This document shows positions 44,287-53,663 of a DNA stretch of 64,000 nucleotides, piece by piece. Numbering within the stretch: the first letter of the stretch is position 1; every line of letters begins with the position of its first letter. A program made the position numbers and the translations under genes. The notes under the pieces were generated by a model, which did no database searches, was not told where the DNA came from, and saw only the letters and a list, made by a program, of their open reading frames with translations. Location of the stretch: positions 1 through 64,000 of the forward strand of contig NZ_JADDRL010000021.1 of the NCBI RefSeq assembly GCF_021538895.1, read 5' to 3'. Source of the stretch: Streptomyces olivochromogenes (GTDB lineage: Bacteria; Actinomycetota; Actinomycetes; Streptomycetales; Streptomycetaceae).

Positions 44287-45180
44287 CTAGGCGACCGGCT
44301 CCTCGGCCGTGATCGTCCGGTACGCGATGGCCGCGAGCCGCGCCTGGCCGTCCGTGCTCGGGTGGAACCAGTCCCAGTGGCTGAGCTGGTCGGTGCCGAA
44401 CTCGTAGTCGAAGACCGCGCCGCCGTCGAAGCGGCACCTGCGGTCCTTGGCGCAGACCTCCTGCAGCACCCGGTTGTACGCCTCCACCCGCCGCTGCACC
44501 TTGTCCCGCCGCACTATGGCGGCCGTGTCCAGGTCGTCGGCGTCGTTCAGCATGGACGGGCAGATGCCCAGCTTCCACACCTGCTTGCCGAGCGGGTTCG
44601 TCCGGCCCTGGGACCACAGCCGCTTCAGGTTCGGCACGCTCGCGACGTACACCTGCGCCTTCGGCAGCGAGGTGCGCAGCGTGCGCATCGCCTCCTCGAA
44701 CCCCGTGCGGAAGTCGGCCACCGAGGTCATCGCGCGGGCCGAGGACCGGCAGGCGTCGTTCGCCCCCGCCATCACCGTCACCAACTGGGGCCGACGGGTG
44801 ACCGCCTCGGCCATCTGGGCGGGCAGATCGGCCATCCGGGCGCCGGTCACCGCGTAGTTCCAGCTGTTCTCGGCCGCCCTGGCCCGCCCCAGCAGCCGTA
44901 CCGCCAGGCTGTCGACCTGGGAGCTGGTGCCGGTCGCCCAGGACACCTCGGGGCAGTCCGACAGCACCGTGCAGGCGTCGAAGCCGCGGGTGATGGAGTC
45001 GCCGACGGCGGCGATCGAGGACGGGCTGCGGTTCCACACCGGGCGCACCGGGGCCGTCTTCGCGCGGGTGCCGTCCGGCGCGGGGGAGTCGTCGCCCGCG
45101 GCGTCGCAACCGGCCAGGCCCAGGGCCGCCACGGCGGTGAGGGCGAGGACACTCCGCCGGCGCCGGCGTCGGTTTCGCAT
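44287..45180 (-). CDS. SGNH/GDSL-family lipoprotein hydrolase
   Basis: The protein has 297 residues. Lipoprotein signal: an Arg-rich start then SVLALTAVAALGLAGC (lipobox LAGC). The GDS block is AAVGDSITRGFDAC (Ser nucleophile), followed by an Asn block in VMAGANDACRSS and the Asp-His pair in HWDWFHPSTDGQARLA. These enzymes deacylate esters, often carbohydrate acetates, at the cell surface. The ATG at 45180 is chosen over an earlier start because the Arg-rich signal begins here and AGAGGG lies upstream. Confidence 0.87.
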   Translation of the reverse strand: MRNRRRRRRSVLALTAVAALGLAGCDAAGDDSPAPDGTRAKTAPVRPVWNRSPSSIAAVGDSITRGFDACTVLSDCPEVSWATGTSSQVDSLAVRLLGRARAAENSWNYAVTGARMADLPAQMAEAVTRRPQLVTVMAGANDACRSSARAMTSVADFRTGFEEAMRTLRTSLPKAQVYVASVPNLKRLWSQGRTNPLGKQVWKLGICPSMLNDADDLDTAAIVRRDKVQRRVEAYNRVLQEVCAKDRRCRFDGGAVFDYEFGTDQLSHWDWFHPSTDGQARLAAIAYRTITAEEPVA

Positions 45181-45439
45181 GCCGTGGTCCCTCTCCTGTT
45201 GTCGTGCCGTCATGGTCCCCAACCCATGACAACGCGCGAGGGTTCCCGGCGGGCGGCATGGAACGGCTCACACCCGTACAAGCGTCCCCCTGGGTGAATG
45301 GCGGGGGTTTCCTGGCACTGGGACCGACGGTACGTCACACTCCTTGCGCCGCCGCACGGTAGCCTCGCCATCAACGCGGCCGTCGACCAACTGCCGCCCA
45401 GCCAGTCCGCAAGATGTCCCGCTCTGCCCGGAGGTCCCG

Positions 45440-45934
45440 GTGACGACACGTGGAGTTCTGTACGTGCACTCCGCGCCGCGCGCGCTGTGCCCGCACGTCG
45501 AGTGGGCCGTCGCCGGGGTGCTCGGCACACGCGTCAACCTCGACTGGATCCGGCAGCCCGCGGCACCCGGCACCTGGCGTTCGGAGTTCTCCTGGCAGGG
45601 CGAGGCCGGCACGGCCTCCAAGCTCGCCTCGGCGCTGCGCGGCTGGCATCTGCTGCGCTTCGAGGTCACCGCGGAGCCCTGCCCCACCGCCGAGGGCGAG
45701 CGCTACAGCTGCACCCCCGACCTCGGCATCTTCCACGCCGTCACCGGCATCCACGGCGACATCCTCATCCCCGAGGACCGGCTGCGGGCGGCGCTGACGC
45801 GGTCTCAGCGCGGCGAGACGGACCTGGAGGCCGAGCTCGCCAAGCTGCTGGGCAAGCCGTGGGACGACGAGTTGGAGCCGTTCCGCTACGCCGGCGAGGG
45901 CGCCCCGGTCCGCTGGCTGCACCAGGTGGTGTAG
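45440..45934 (+). CDS. DUF3145 protein
   Basis: The protein has 164 residues, recognised as DUF3145, an actinobacterial family found beside the fatty-acid synthase genes (opening TTRGVLYVHSAPRALCPHVEWA). The core has RFEVTAEPCPTAEGERYSCTPDLGIFHA. No catalytic motif or membrane segment is seen and its role is unknown. The GTG start follows GGAGG. It converges with fabF across a long hairpin. Confidence 0.85.
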   Translation: MTTRGVLYVHSAPRALCPHVEWAVAGVLGTRVNLDWIRQPAAPGTWRSEFSWQGEAGTASKLASALRGWHLLRFEVTAEPCPTAEGERYSCTPDLGIFHAVTGIHGDILIPEDRLRAALTRSQRGETDLEAELAKLLGKPWDDELEPFRYAGEGAPVRWLHQVV

Positions 45935-45979
45935 AAACCCCGGCACCCCGGCACCTCGGCGCCGGGATCCGCACACGAG

Positions 45980-46011
45980 GAAGGGCCCCCACCGCCCGGT
46001 GGGGGCCCTTC
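45980..46011. terminator. Long convergent terminator between DUF3145 gene and fabF
   Basis: A 15-bp perfect stem, GAAGGGCCCCCACCG / CGGTGGGGGCCCTTC, is nearly closed on itself (two bases between). It ends the fab operon and the DUF3145 gene. Confidence 0.8.
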
Positions 46012-46030
46012 ACTTGCGTACCGGCGTCGC

Positions 46031-47293
46031 TCAGATCGTCCGGAACGCCAGGACCACGTTGTGACCGCCGAAGCCGAACGAGTCGTTCAGCGCGGCGATA
46101 CGGCCCTCGGGGAGCTTGCGTGCCTCGCCGCGGACGACGTCCGCGTTGACCTCGGGGTCGAGGTCGTCGAGGTTGATGGTCGGCGGGGCGATCCGGTTCA
46201 CCAGCGCGAGCACCGAGGCGACGGTCTCGATACCGCCGGCGCCACCGAGCAGGTGACCGGTCATCGACTTGGTCGCGGAGATCGCCATGTGGTCGACGTC
46301 GTCCCCGAACACCTTGCGCAGCGCCTTGATCTCGGCGACGTCACCCTGCGGCGTCGACGTGGCGTGCGCGTTGACGTGCACGACCTCGGCCGGCTTCAGG
46401 TCGGAGTTGTCCAGCAGGTTCTGCAGCGCGTGCGCGATGCCGTTGCCGGACGGCTCGGGCTGCGTGATGTGGTGGCTGTCGGCGGAGATGCCCTGGCCGA
46501 CGGCCTCGACGTAGATCCGGGCGCCGCGGGCCTTCGCGTGCTCCTCGGACTCCAGGACGATCACGCCCGCGCCCTCACCGAGGACGAAGCCGTCGCGGCC
46601 GGAGTCGTAGGGGCGCGAGGCACCCTCGGGGTTCTCGTTGTTCTTGGACATCGCCATCATGTTGCCGAACGCGGCGATCGGCAGCGGGTGGATGGCCGCC
46701 TCCGTGCCGCCCGCGACGACGACGTCGGCGCGACCGGTGCGGATCATCTCGATGGCGTAGCCGATGGCCTCCGCCCCCGAGGCGCAGGCCGAGACGGGGG
46801 TGTGCACACCCGCGCGGGCGCCCAGCTCGATACCGACGTTGGCCGCCGGGGAGTTGGGCATCAGCATCGGCACGGTGTGCGGGGAGACGCGGCGTACGCC
46901 CTTCTCCTTGAGGATGTCGTACTGGTCGAGGAGCGTCGTGACGCCGCCGATGCCGGAGGCGATGACCGCGCCCAGCCGGTCCGGGTTCACGGACAGGTCC
47001 TCGCCGGCCCGGGCGGTGAAACCGGCGTCCTTCCAGGCCTCCTGGGCGGCGATCAGCGCGAACTGCGCGGACCGGTCCAGCTTGCGGGCCTGCGGACGCG
47101 GGATGATCTCACCCGGTTCGACGGCGATCTGCGCGGCGATACGGACCGGCAGCTCGGCCGCCCAGTCCTGCTCCAGAGGCCGGACGCCGGACTTGCCGGC
47201 GAGCAGGGCCTCCCAGGTCGAGGCTGCGTCGCCACCCAGCGGTGTGGTTGCGCCGATACCGGTGACGACCACGGTGCGATTGGTCGGGCTCAC
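46031..47293 (-). CDS. fabF: 3-oxoacyl-ACP synthase II
   Basis: The protein has 420 residues with the complete KAS II triad: Cys in VSACASGAE, His in VNAHATSTPQGD and His in SMTGHLLGGAGG. It condenses malonyl-ACP with acyl-ACP during fatty-acid elongation. It is the last gene of fabD-fabH-acpP-fabF; a 105-bp gap with two small hairpins separates it from acpP, possibly tuning mRNA levels after the abundant ACP. Confidence 0.97.
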   Translation of the reverse strand: MSPTNRTVVVTGIGATTPLGGDAASTWEALLAGKSGVRPLEQDWAAELPVRIAAQIAVEPGEIIPRPQARKLDRSAQFALIAAQEAWKDAGFTARAGEDLSVNPDRLGAVIASGIGGVTTLLDQYDILKEKGVRRVSPHTVPMLMPNSPAANVGIELGARAGVHTPVSACASGAEAIGYAIEMIRTGRADVVVAGGTEAAIHPLPIAAFGNMMAMSKNNENPEGASRPYDSGRDGFVLGEGAGVIVLESEEHAKARGARIYVEAVGQGISADSHHITQPEPSGNGIAHALQNLLDNSDLKPAEVVHVNAHATSTPQGDVAEIKALRKVFGDDVDHMAISATKSMTGHLLGGAGGIETVASVLALVNRIAPPTINLDDLDPEVNADVVRGEARKLPEGRIAALNDSFGFGGHNVVLAFRTI

Positions 47294-47398
47294 GGGAATT
47301 CTTTCTCCAACGGATACGGGAGGGCTACCCCCGCGTCAGCGGGGACTACGGCGCCACCGCCGGGTGGCGGGGCCTTGCAGCCTCGGTCTGAGGGGTGA

Positions 47399-47647
47399 TC
47401 AGGCCTGGTGCTTGAGGATGTAGTCGGTGGCGTCACCGACGGTCTTGAGGTTCTTGACGTCCTCGTCCGGGATCTTGACGTCGAAGCGCTCTTCGGCGGC
47501 GACGACGACCTCGACCATGGACAGCGAGTCGACGTCCAGGTCGTCGGTGAAGGACTTGTCCAGCTGGACGTCCTCAACCGGGATGCCGGCGATCTCGTTC
47601 ACGATGTCGGCGAGACCGGCGACGATCTCTTCCTGAGTGGCGGCCAT
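47399..47647 (-). CDS. acpP: Acyl carrier protein
   Basis: The protein has 82 residues, acidic and four-helical, with the phosphopantetheine serine in DDLDVDSLSMVEV (Ser near residue 41). It carries the growing fatty acyl chain. AAGGAGC precedes the ATG. It sits between fabH and fabF as in other Streptomyces. Confidence 0.97.
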   Translation of the reverse strand: MAATQEEIVAGLADIVNEIAGIPVEDVQLDKSFTDDLDVDSLSMVEVVVAAEERFDVKIPDEDVKNLKTVGDATDYILKHQA

Positions 47648-47751
47648 GTCAGGCGCTCCTTCTTAGATATCCAGACGGTGTGTTGCGCCCACCGCGTCAG
47701 CGGCAGGAGGTGCGGCGCTCGTGCCGGACCACATGATCCGGCACGGAGTGC

Positions 47752-48783
<1,032 letters not shown>

Positions 48784-48804
48784 GATCGGTACGGCTCCTT
48801 GGGG

Positions 48805-49722
48805 TCAGGCGTTGGCGTGCTCGGCGATGAGCTCGCGGGCCGCGTCGAGGTCGTCGGGGGTCTTCAGGGCGAGCGTCTTGACGCCGGGCAGGGCGCGCTT
48901 GGCCAGGCCGGTCAGGGTGCCGCCGGGGCACACCTCGATCAGCGCGGTGACGCCGAGCTTCTGGAACGTCTCCATGCACAGGTCCCAGCGGACCGGGTTG
49001 GCCACCTGGCCGACCAGACGGTCGAGGACCGCGGCGCCGGTCGAGACGACCTGGCCGTCCTTGTTGGACACGTAGGTGACCGTCGGGTCGGCGGGCGCGA
49101 GGTCGGCGGCCGCCTGCGCGAGCGTCTCGACGGCGGGAGCCATGTGGTGCGTGTGGAAGGCGCCGGCGACCTTCAGCGGGACGACCTTGCGGACGCCCTC
49201 GGGCTTGTCCTCGTTCAGCGCGGCGAGCTGCTCCAGCGTGCCCGCGGCGACGATCTGGCCCGCGCCGTTGATGTTCGCCGGGGTCAGACCCAGCTTCTCC
49301 AGGTGCGCGACGGAGACCTCCGGGTCGCCGCCCAGGAGCGCCGACATGCCGGTCTCGGTGATCGCCGCGGCCTCGGCCATGGCCAGACCGCGCTTGCGGA
49401 CGAGGGTGAGCGCGGCGGTGTCGTCCAGGACGCCCGCGAAGGCGGCCGCGGTGATCTCGCCGACGCTGTGGCCCGCGACCGCGCCCGGGGAGATGTCACC
49501 CAGTGCCGTGGCGGACAGGATCCCGGCGGCGACCAGCAGCGGCTGCGCCACCGCGGTGTCGCGGATGGCGGCCGCGTCGGCCTGGGTCCCGTAGTGGACG
49601 AGGTCCAGACCGAGGGCGTCGGACCAGCCGGCGACGCGGGCGGCGGCACCGGGGAGTTCGAGCCAGGGGGTCAGGAAGCCAGGCGTCTGGGCGCCCTGGC
49701 CGGGAGCGACGAGTACGAGCAC
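48805..49722 (-). CDS. fabD: Malonyl-CoA:ACP acyltransferase
   Basis: The protein has about 305 residues beginning VLVLVAPGQGAQTPGF. The active-site serine is in AGHSVGEITAAAF (near residue 97), with His further on in AFHTHHMAPA. It loads malonate onto ACP. GTG at 49722 is chosen because the S. coelicolor protein, as I recall it, begins at the same residue; GTG codons six and eight bases upstream are alternatives. It is the first gene of the fab operon, following fasR by about 90 bp. Confidence 0.95.
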   Translation of the reverse strand: MLVLVAPGQGAQTPGFLTPWLELPGAAARVAGWSDALGLDLVHYGTQADAAAIRDTAVAQPLLVAAGILSATALGDISPGAVAGHSVGEITAAAFAGVLDDTAALTLVRKRGLAMAEAAAITETGMSALLGGDPEVSVAHLEKLGLTPANINGAGQIVAAGTLEQLAALNEDKPEGVRKVVPLKVAGAFHTHHMAPAVETLAQAAADLAPADPTVTYVSNKDGQVVSTGAAVLDRLVGQVANPVRWDLCMETFQKLGVTALIEVCPGGTLTGLAKRALPGVKTLALKTPDDLDAARELIAEHANA

Positions 49723-49788
49723 TCTCACACTCTCTCTTGGGGACGGCCAAGGCCGCCCGTGAGGACAGGGACGAAGAACACGAGGGGG

Positions 49789-49809
49789 TTTTGTGGGCCC
49801 CCGACAAAA
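49789..49809. promoter_or_regulatory. Inverted repeat between fasR and fabD
   Basis: TTTTGT-N9-ACAAAA lies just past the fasR stop and 67 bases before the fabD start. The A/T-rich arms stand out from the GC-rich surroundings. It could be a FasR binding site or a weak terminator for fasR. I could not decide between them. Confidence 0.4.
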
Positions 49810-49811
49810 GG

Positions 49812-51017
49812 CTAGGGCTGAAGATCTCCATCGACCAGACGCCCGAGGATCAGCGCGATCCGCAGTGTGAACGCGGATCGTACATCGGATGGCGACCACC
49901 CGGTGACGTCAGTCACACGTCGGAGCCGGTAGCGCACGGTGTTCGGGTGAACGAAGAGCATCCGGGCGGCCCCCTCCAGGCTGCTCGCCTGTTCCAGGTA
50001 GACGGAGAGGGTCTCCAGGAGGGCCGATCCGGCCTCCTCCAGTGGTCTGTAGATCTCCTCCACCAACTGCTCGCGCGCACTGGGATCACCCATGATCGCG
50101 CGCTCCGGCAGCACGTCGTCGGCCAGGACCGGGCGCGGTGCGTCCTGCCAGGCGGAACAGGCCTTCAGGCCCGCCGCCGCGGCCTGCGCGGACCGGGTCG
50201 CCGTCAGCAGATCGGGCACCACCGGCCCCGCGACGACGGGTCCGGCGGCGAACGGGCCGATCAGTGACCGGGCCACGGCGATCGGGTTGTCGCTGCCGCC
50301 CGCGATGACGACCAGCCGGTCCCCGAGCACCCCGGTGAGCACCTGGAGCTTGGCGTGCCGGGAGGCCCGTCGGATGGCCTCCACGGTCAGCTCGCTGTCC
50401 CCGTCGGGCGCGGTCCCGAGCACCACGCACACGTGTTCGGGCGAGTTCCAGCCGAGCGCGGCGGCCCGGCTGACCGCGCCCTCGTCGGCCTCGCCGCTGA
50501 GCACGGCGTTGACCACCAGGGACTCCAGCCGCGCGTCCCAGGCACCGCGTGCCTCGGCGGCCTGGGCGTACACCTGGGCGGTCGCGAAGGCGATCTCCCG
50601 GGCGTACACGAGCAGCGCCTCCCGCAGCACCCGCTCGTCGCCGGGCGCCGCGACCTCGTCGATCGCGCTCTCCATGACCTCGATGGTGGTGCGCACCATC
50701 TCCACGGTCTGCCGCAGCGTGATGGCCCGGGTCAGCTCGCGCGGCGCGGTGCCGAACACGTCCGTCGAGATGGCCTGCGGGGCGTCGGGGTGCCGGAACC
50801 ACTCGGTGAAGGCGGCGATGCCCGCCTGAGCCACGAGCCCGATCCAGGAGCGGTTCTCCGGCGGCATGGCCCGGTACCACGACAGCGTCTCGTCCATGCG
50901 CGCGATGGCCTGCGCGGCGAGGCTGCCGGACGACTTCTCCAGCCGCTTCAGGGTCGCGGCGTGCGCGTGCACGTCGTGCGCCGCGGGTGCGGACTTGCGT
51001 GTTTCGGGTTCGGGCAC
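49812..51017 (-). CDS. fasR: CdaR-type activator of fatty-acid synthesis genes
   Basis: The protein has 401 residues, PucR/CdaR family: a helical N-terminal domain (RMDETLSWYRAMPPENRSW), a GGDEF-like middle, and the C-terminal helix-turn-helix ARMLFVHPNTVRYRLRRVTDVTGW (about residues 356-379). FasR in S. coelicolor activates fabD-fabH-acpP-fabF, and this gene holds the same place directly upstream in the same direction. Symbol by position and family. Confidence 0.9.
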   Translation of the reverse strand: MPEPETRKSAPAAHDVHAHAATLKRLEKSSGSLAAQAIARMDETLSWYRAMPPENRSWIGLVAQAGIAAFTEWFRHPDAPQAISTDVFGTAPRELTRAITLRQTVEMVRTTIEVMESAIDEVAAPGDERVLREALLVYAREIAFATAQVYAQAAEARGAWDARLESLVVNAVLSGEADEGAVSRAAALGWNSPEHVCVVLGTAPDGDSELTVEAIRRASRHAKLQVLTGVLGDRLVVIAGGSDNPIAVARSLIGPFAAGPVVAGPVVPDLLTATRSAQAAAAGLKACSAWQDAPRPVLADDVLPERAIMGDPSAREQLVEEIYRPLEEAGSALLETLSVYLEQASSLEGAARMLFVHPNTVRYRLRRVTDVTGWSPSDVRSAFTLRIALILGRLVDGDLQP

Positions 51018-51112
51018 GGGACAAGACTGCCTTATCCGGACGGGAGCGTGCGCCGGTGGGTGGCGGGTGCGGGCCCGTGCGGGGTTCGGGGCGGGTCTAC
51101 GGTGGTGCCGTG

Positions 51113-51766
51113 ATGGACGTCAGGCGCGCCGCGGAGCGCTACCCGGGAGGAGAGCCGGAGGCCGGGATCGAGTCCCGCCACGCCTTCTCCTTCGGGCCGC
51201 ACTACGACCCGGACAATCTCCGCTTCGGCGCGGTGCTGGCCTGCAACGAGGAGCGTCTGGCCCCGGGCGCCGGCTTCGACGAGCACCCGCACAGCCACAC
51301 CGAGATCGTCACGTGGGTGGTCGAGGGCGAGCTGACGCACCGGGACTCGCAGGGTCACGAGACGGTGGTGCGGCCGGGCGACGTGCAGCGGCTGAGCTCG
51401 GCGGCGGGTGTCCGCCATGTGGAACGCAACGACGGGCCGGTCCCCCTGACCTTCGTGCAGATGTGGCTGGCCCCGCTCGAACCCGGCGGCACCCCCGCCT
51501 ACGAGATCGTCCGGGGCATCGCCGACTCCACCCCGTACGCCGTCCCGCAGGCGGGAGCGCTGCTCCACGTGCGCCGCCTGGTGCCCGGCGAGCGGACCGC
51601 CGTACCGGACGCGGCGTACGTGTACGCGCACGTGGTGCGCGGCGAGGTCCGGCTGGCCGGGCAGGAGCTGGGGCCGGGGGACTCGGCGCGCGTCACGCGG
51701 CCAAAGGGGCTGGAGGCCGTGGCGGTCGGCACGGCCGAACTGCTGCTCTGGGAGCTGTCCGGCTAG
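51113..51766 (+). CDS. Pirin-family protein
   Basis: The protein has 217 residues of bicupin type. Metal ligands are in FDEHPHSHTEIVTWVVEGEL and the following strand, matching pirin; the opening block SRHAFSFGPHYDPDN is typical. Some pirins are quercetin dioxygenases or sense redox state. The ATG at 51113 is chosen; a GTG directly before it is also possible. Its end overlaps the convergent serine hydrolase gene by four bases. Confidence 0.85.
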   Translation: MDVRRAAERYPGGEPEAGIESRHAFSFGPHYDPDNLRFGAVLACNEERLAPGAGFDEHPHSHTEIVTWVVEGELTHRDSQGHETVVRPGDVQRLSSAAGVRHVERNDGPVPLTFVQMWLAPLEPGGTPAYEIVRGIADSTPYAVPQAGALLHVRRLVPGERTAVPDAAYVYAHVVRGEVRLAGQELGPGDSARVTRPKGLEAVAVGTAELLLWELSG

Positions 51767-52581
51767 CGGAGCTCCGCCAGCACGGCGTCCGTGAACGCCG
51801 GCCACGCCTCGATCGCCCAGGGCCCGAAGGCACGGTCGGTCAGGGCGACGCCCGCCGCCCCGGCGGCCGGGTCGATCCACAGGAACGTACCGGACTGCCC
51901 GAAGTGTCCGAAGGTGCGCGGGGAGGACGAGGAGCCCGTCCAGTGCGGGGACTTGGCGTCCCGGATCTCGAAGCCCAGCCCCCAGTCGTTGGGGTTGTGG
52001 TGTCCGTACCCCGGAAGCACGCCCTTCGTCGCCGGGTACTGGACCGTCATCGCCTCGGCGACCGTCCGAGGGTCCAGCAGCCGCGGCGCCTGCACCTCGG
52101 CGGCGAACCGCAGCAGGTCGTCCACCGTCGACACCCCGTCCTTCGCGGGCGAGCCGTCGAGTGTGGTCGACGTCATGCCGAGCGGCTCCAGCACCGCCTG
52201 GCGCAGGTACTCGGCGAAGGGGATGTCCGCCGCCTTGGCGATGTGGTCGCCGAGCTGCTCGAACCCGGCGTTGGAGTACAGCCGCCGCTCCCCGGGCGGG
52301 GCCGTCACCCGGTGCTCGTCGAAGGCCAGCCCGGAGGTGTGGGCGAGCAGATGACGGACCGTCGAACCCTGCGGGCCGGCGGGTTCGTCGAGCTCGATCG
52401 CCCCCTCCTCGTACGCGACGAGTGCCGCGTAGGCCGCGAGCGGCTTGGTGACCGAGGCCAGCGGGAAGCGCCGGCCGGCGGGTCCGTGGGTCCCCAGGAC
52501 CGCGCCGTCGGCCCGTACGACCCCCGCGGCGGCGGTGGGGACGGGCCAGTTCTCGATCAGCGTCAGGCTCTGCAGCGACAT
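51763..52581 (-). CDS. Beta-lactamase-family serine hydrolase
   Basis: The protein has 272 residues. SxxK is in PLASVTKPLAAY (Ser near 43), the second motif YSN in RRLYSNAGFEQLG, and a GHFGQSGTF-type third motif near residue 227. It has no signal peptide and is shorter than class C beta-lactamases, suggesting an esterase or peptidase within the cell. It converges with the pirin gene and lies 19 bp past the GNAT gene on the same strand. Confidence 0.83.
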   Translation of the reverse strand: MSLQSLTLIENWPVPTAAAGVVRADGAVLGTHGPAGRRFPLASVTKPLAAYAALVAYEEGAIELDEPAGPQGSTVRHLLAHTSGLAFDEHRVTAPPGERRLYSNAGFEQLGDHIAKAADIPFAEYLRQAVLEPLGMTSTTLDGSPAKDGVSTVDDLLRFAAEVQAPRLLDPRTVAEAMTVQYPATKGVLPGYGHHNPNDWGLGFEIRDAKSPHWTGSSSSPRTFGHFGQSGTFLWIDPAAGAAGVALTDRAFGPWAIEAWPAFTDAVLAELR

Positions 52582-52600
52582 GCCGTCGAGCCTAAGCGGC

Positions 52601-53068
52601 TCAGAGCGTCAGCTCCATCAAGGGGTCCGGCTTGGGCCGGAAGCCGAGCGAGTCGTAGAGGGGCCGGGCCTCGGCGGAGGCGGTGAGCTGCACCTGGCCC
52701 GCCCCGCGGGAGCGGAACCACTCCAGCAGCTCGGCCATGCACGCGCGCGCGTACCCGCGGCGGCGCGCGTCCGGGTCGGTGGCGACGCTGAAGACGAACC
52801 CGATCGTGCCGAGCGGATTGCCCGCCCGCCCGATCCGGTACTCCAGCGTGCCGACCGCCAGCGCGGCCAGCGCCCCAGGCCGCCGCGGATGGTCCACGAC
52901 GAGGGCGGCGAAGTCCTCGTCCTCGGCGAGGCGGGTCCGCAGGGTCGGCAGGGACTCCCCGTGCCAGTGGGTGGAACCGCCGGCGGAGAAGACGGAGTCG
53001 ATCATCACCTGGCGCAGGCGCAGTACTTCCGGGGCGTCCTCGGGCGTGGCACGGCGTGCGAGACTCAT
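52601..53068 (-). CDS. GNAT-family N-acetyltransferase
   Basis: The protein has about 155 residues. The acetyl-CoA site is VATDPDARRRGYARACMAELLEWF (R-x-x-G-x-A), and the C-terminal strand is SAEARPLYDSLGF. The acceptor is unknown. ATG at 53068 is preferred because the domain begins SLARRATPEDA, which needs no earlier residues; a GTG seven codons upstream is open too. It shares its upstream region with the divergent MerR gene. Confidence 0.83.
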   Translation of the reverse strand: MSLARRATPEDAPEVLRLRQVMIDSVFSAGGSTHWHGESLPTLRTRLAEDEDFAALVVDHPRRPGALAALAVGTLEYRIGRAGNPLGTIGFVFSVATDPDARRRGYARACMAELLEWFRSRGAGQVQLTASAEARPLYDSLGFRPKPDPLMELTL

Positions 53069-53146
53069 GGCCCGCACGTTAGCGATCACCCGCCCACGCG
53101 TCCCGCGGATTTCTTACCGGTGGACTTCTTACCGGGTACCGGCTTG

Positions 53147-53164
53147 CTTCGAGTGCACTCCAAG
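53147..53164. promoter_or_regulatory. MerR-type dyad before the merR gene
   Basis: CTTCGAGTGCACTCCAAG is an 18-bp dyad with one mismatched pair and a perfect GAGTGCACTC centre, the spacing expected for a MerR-family operator. It lies 16 bases before the MerR start and between divergent genes. Confidence 0.5.
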
Positions 53165-53180
53165 GCCATAGCGTGGGGCC

Positions 53181-53663
53181 ATGACGGTGATGCAGACCAC
53201 GCCCGCGGCCACCGAGCAAGCTCCGACCCCCGCCGACATCTGCTCCGCCCCGCCCCGGCGGCACCCACGCCCCGAGGGCCAGGACCGCTACACGATCAGC
53301 GAGGTCGTCGCCTTCACCGGCCTGACCGCCCACACCCTGCGCTGGTACGAGCGGATCGGTCTGATGTCCCACATCGACCGCTCGCACACCGGTCAGCGCC
53401 GCTACAGCAACCGCGACCTGGACTGGCTGGACTTCGTGAACAAGCTACGGCTGACCGGCATGCCGGTCGCGGACATGGTCCGGTACGCGGAACTGGTGCG
53501 CGAGGGCGAGAGCACCTACGCCGAGCGGCAGGAACTCCTCGAATCGACCCGCCGGGACGTGCTGGCCCGGATCGACGAACTCCGGGACACCCTCGCCGTA
53601 CTCGACCGCAAGATCAGCTTCTACGCACAGGAGAAGCCGAGCCGGGCCGCGAACAGCGCCTAG
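53181..53663 (+). CDS. MerR-family transcriptional regulator
   Basis: The protein has 160 residues. The DNA-binding part YTISEVVAFTGLTAHTLRWYERIGL and wing HTGQRRYSNRDLDWLDF are at residues about 38-85, followed by a coiled-coil helix (ESTRRDVLARIDELRDTLAVLDRKISFYAQ) that forms the dimer. There is no C-terminal metal-binding Cys set, so metal sensing is unlikely. A dyad in its own promoter suggests autoregulation. Its stop overlaps the end of the convergent DUF4429 gene by four bases. Confidence 0.87.
   Translation: MTVMQTTPAATEQAPTPADICSAPPRRHPRPEGQDRYTISEVVAFTGLTAHTLRWYERIGLMSHIDRSHTGQRRYSNRDLDWLDFVNKLRLTGMPVADMVRYAELVREGESTYAERQELLESTRRDVLARIDELRDTLAVLDRKISFYAQEKPSRAANSA

Noticed and set aside
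47329..47344. Small hairpin CCCCGC/GCGGGG between acpP and fabF
   Set aside because: Only six base pairs and inside an operon; not called as a terminator, though it may affect mRNA decay.
53110..53135. Repeated TTCTTACCGG units upstream of merR
   Set aside because: Two short copies only; the 18-bp dyad next to them is a better operator candidate.
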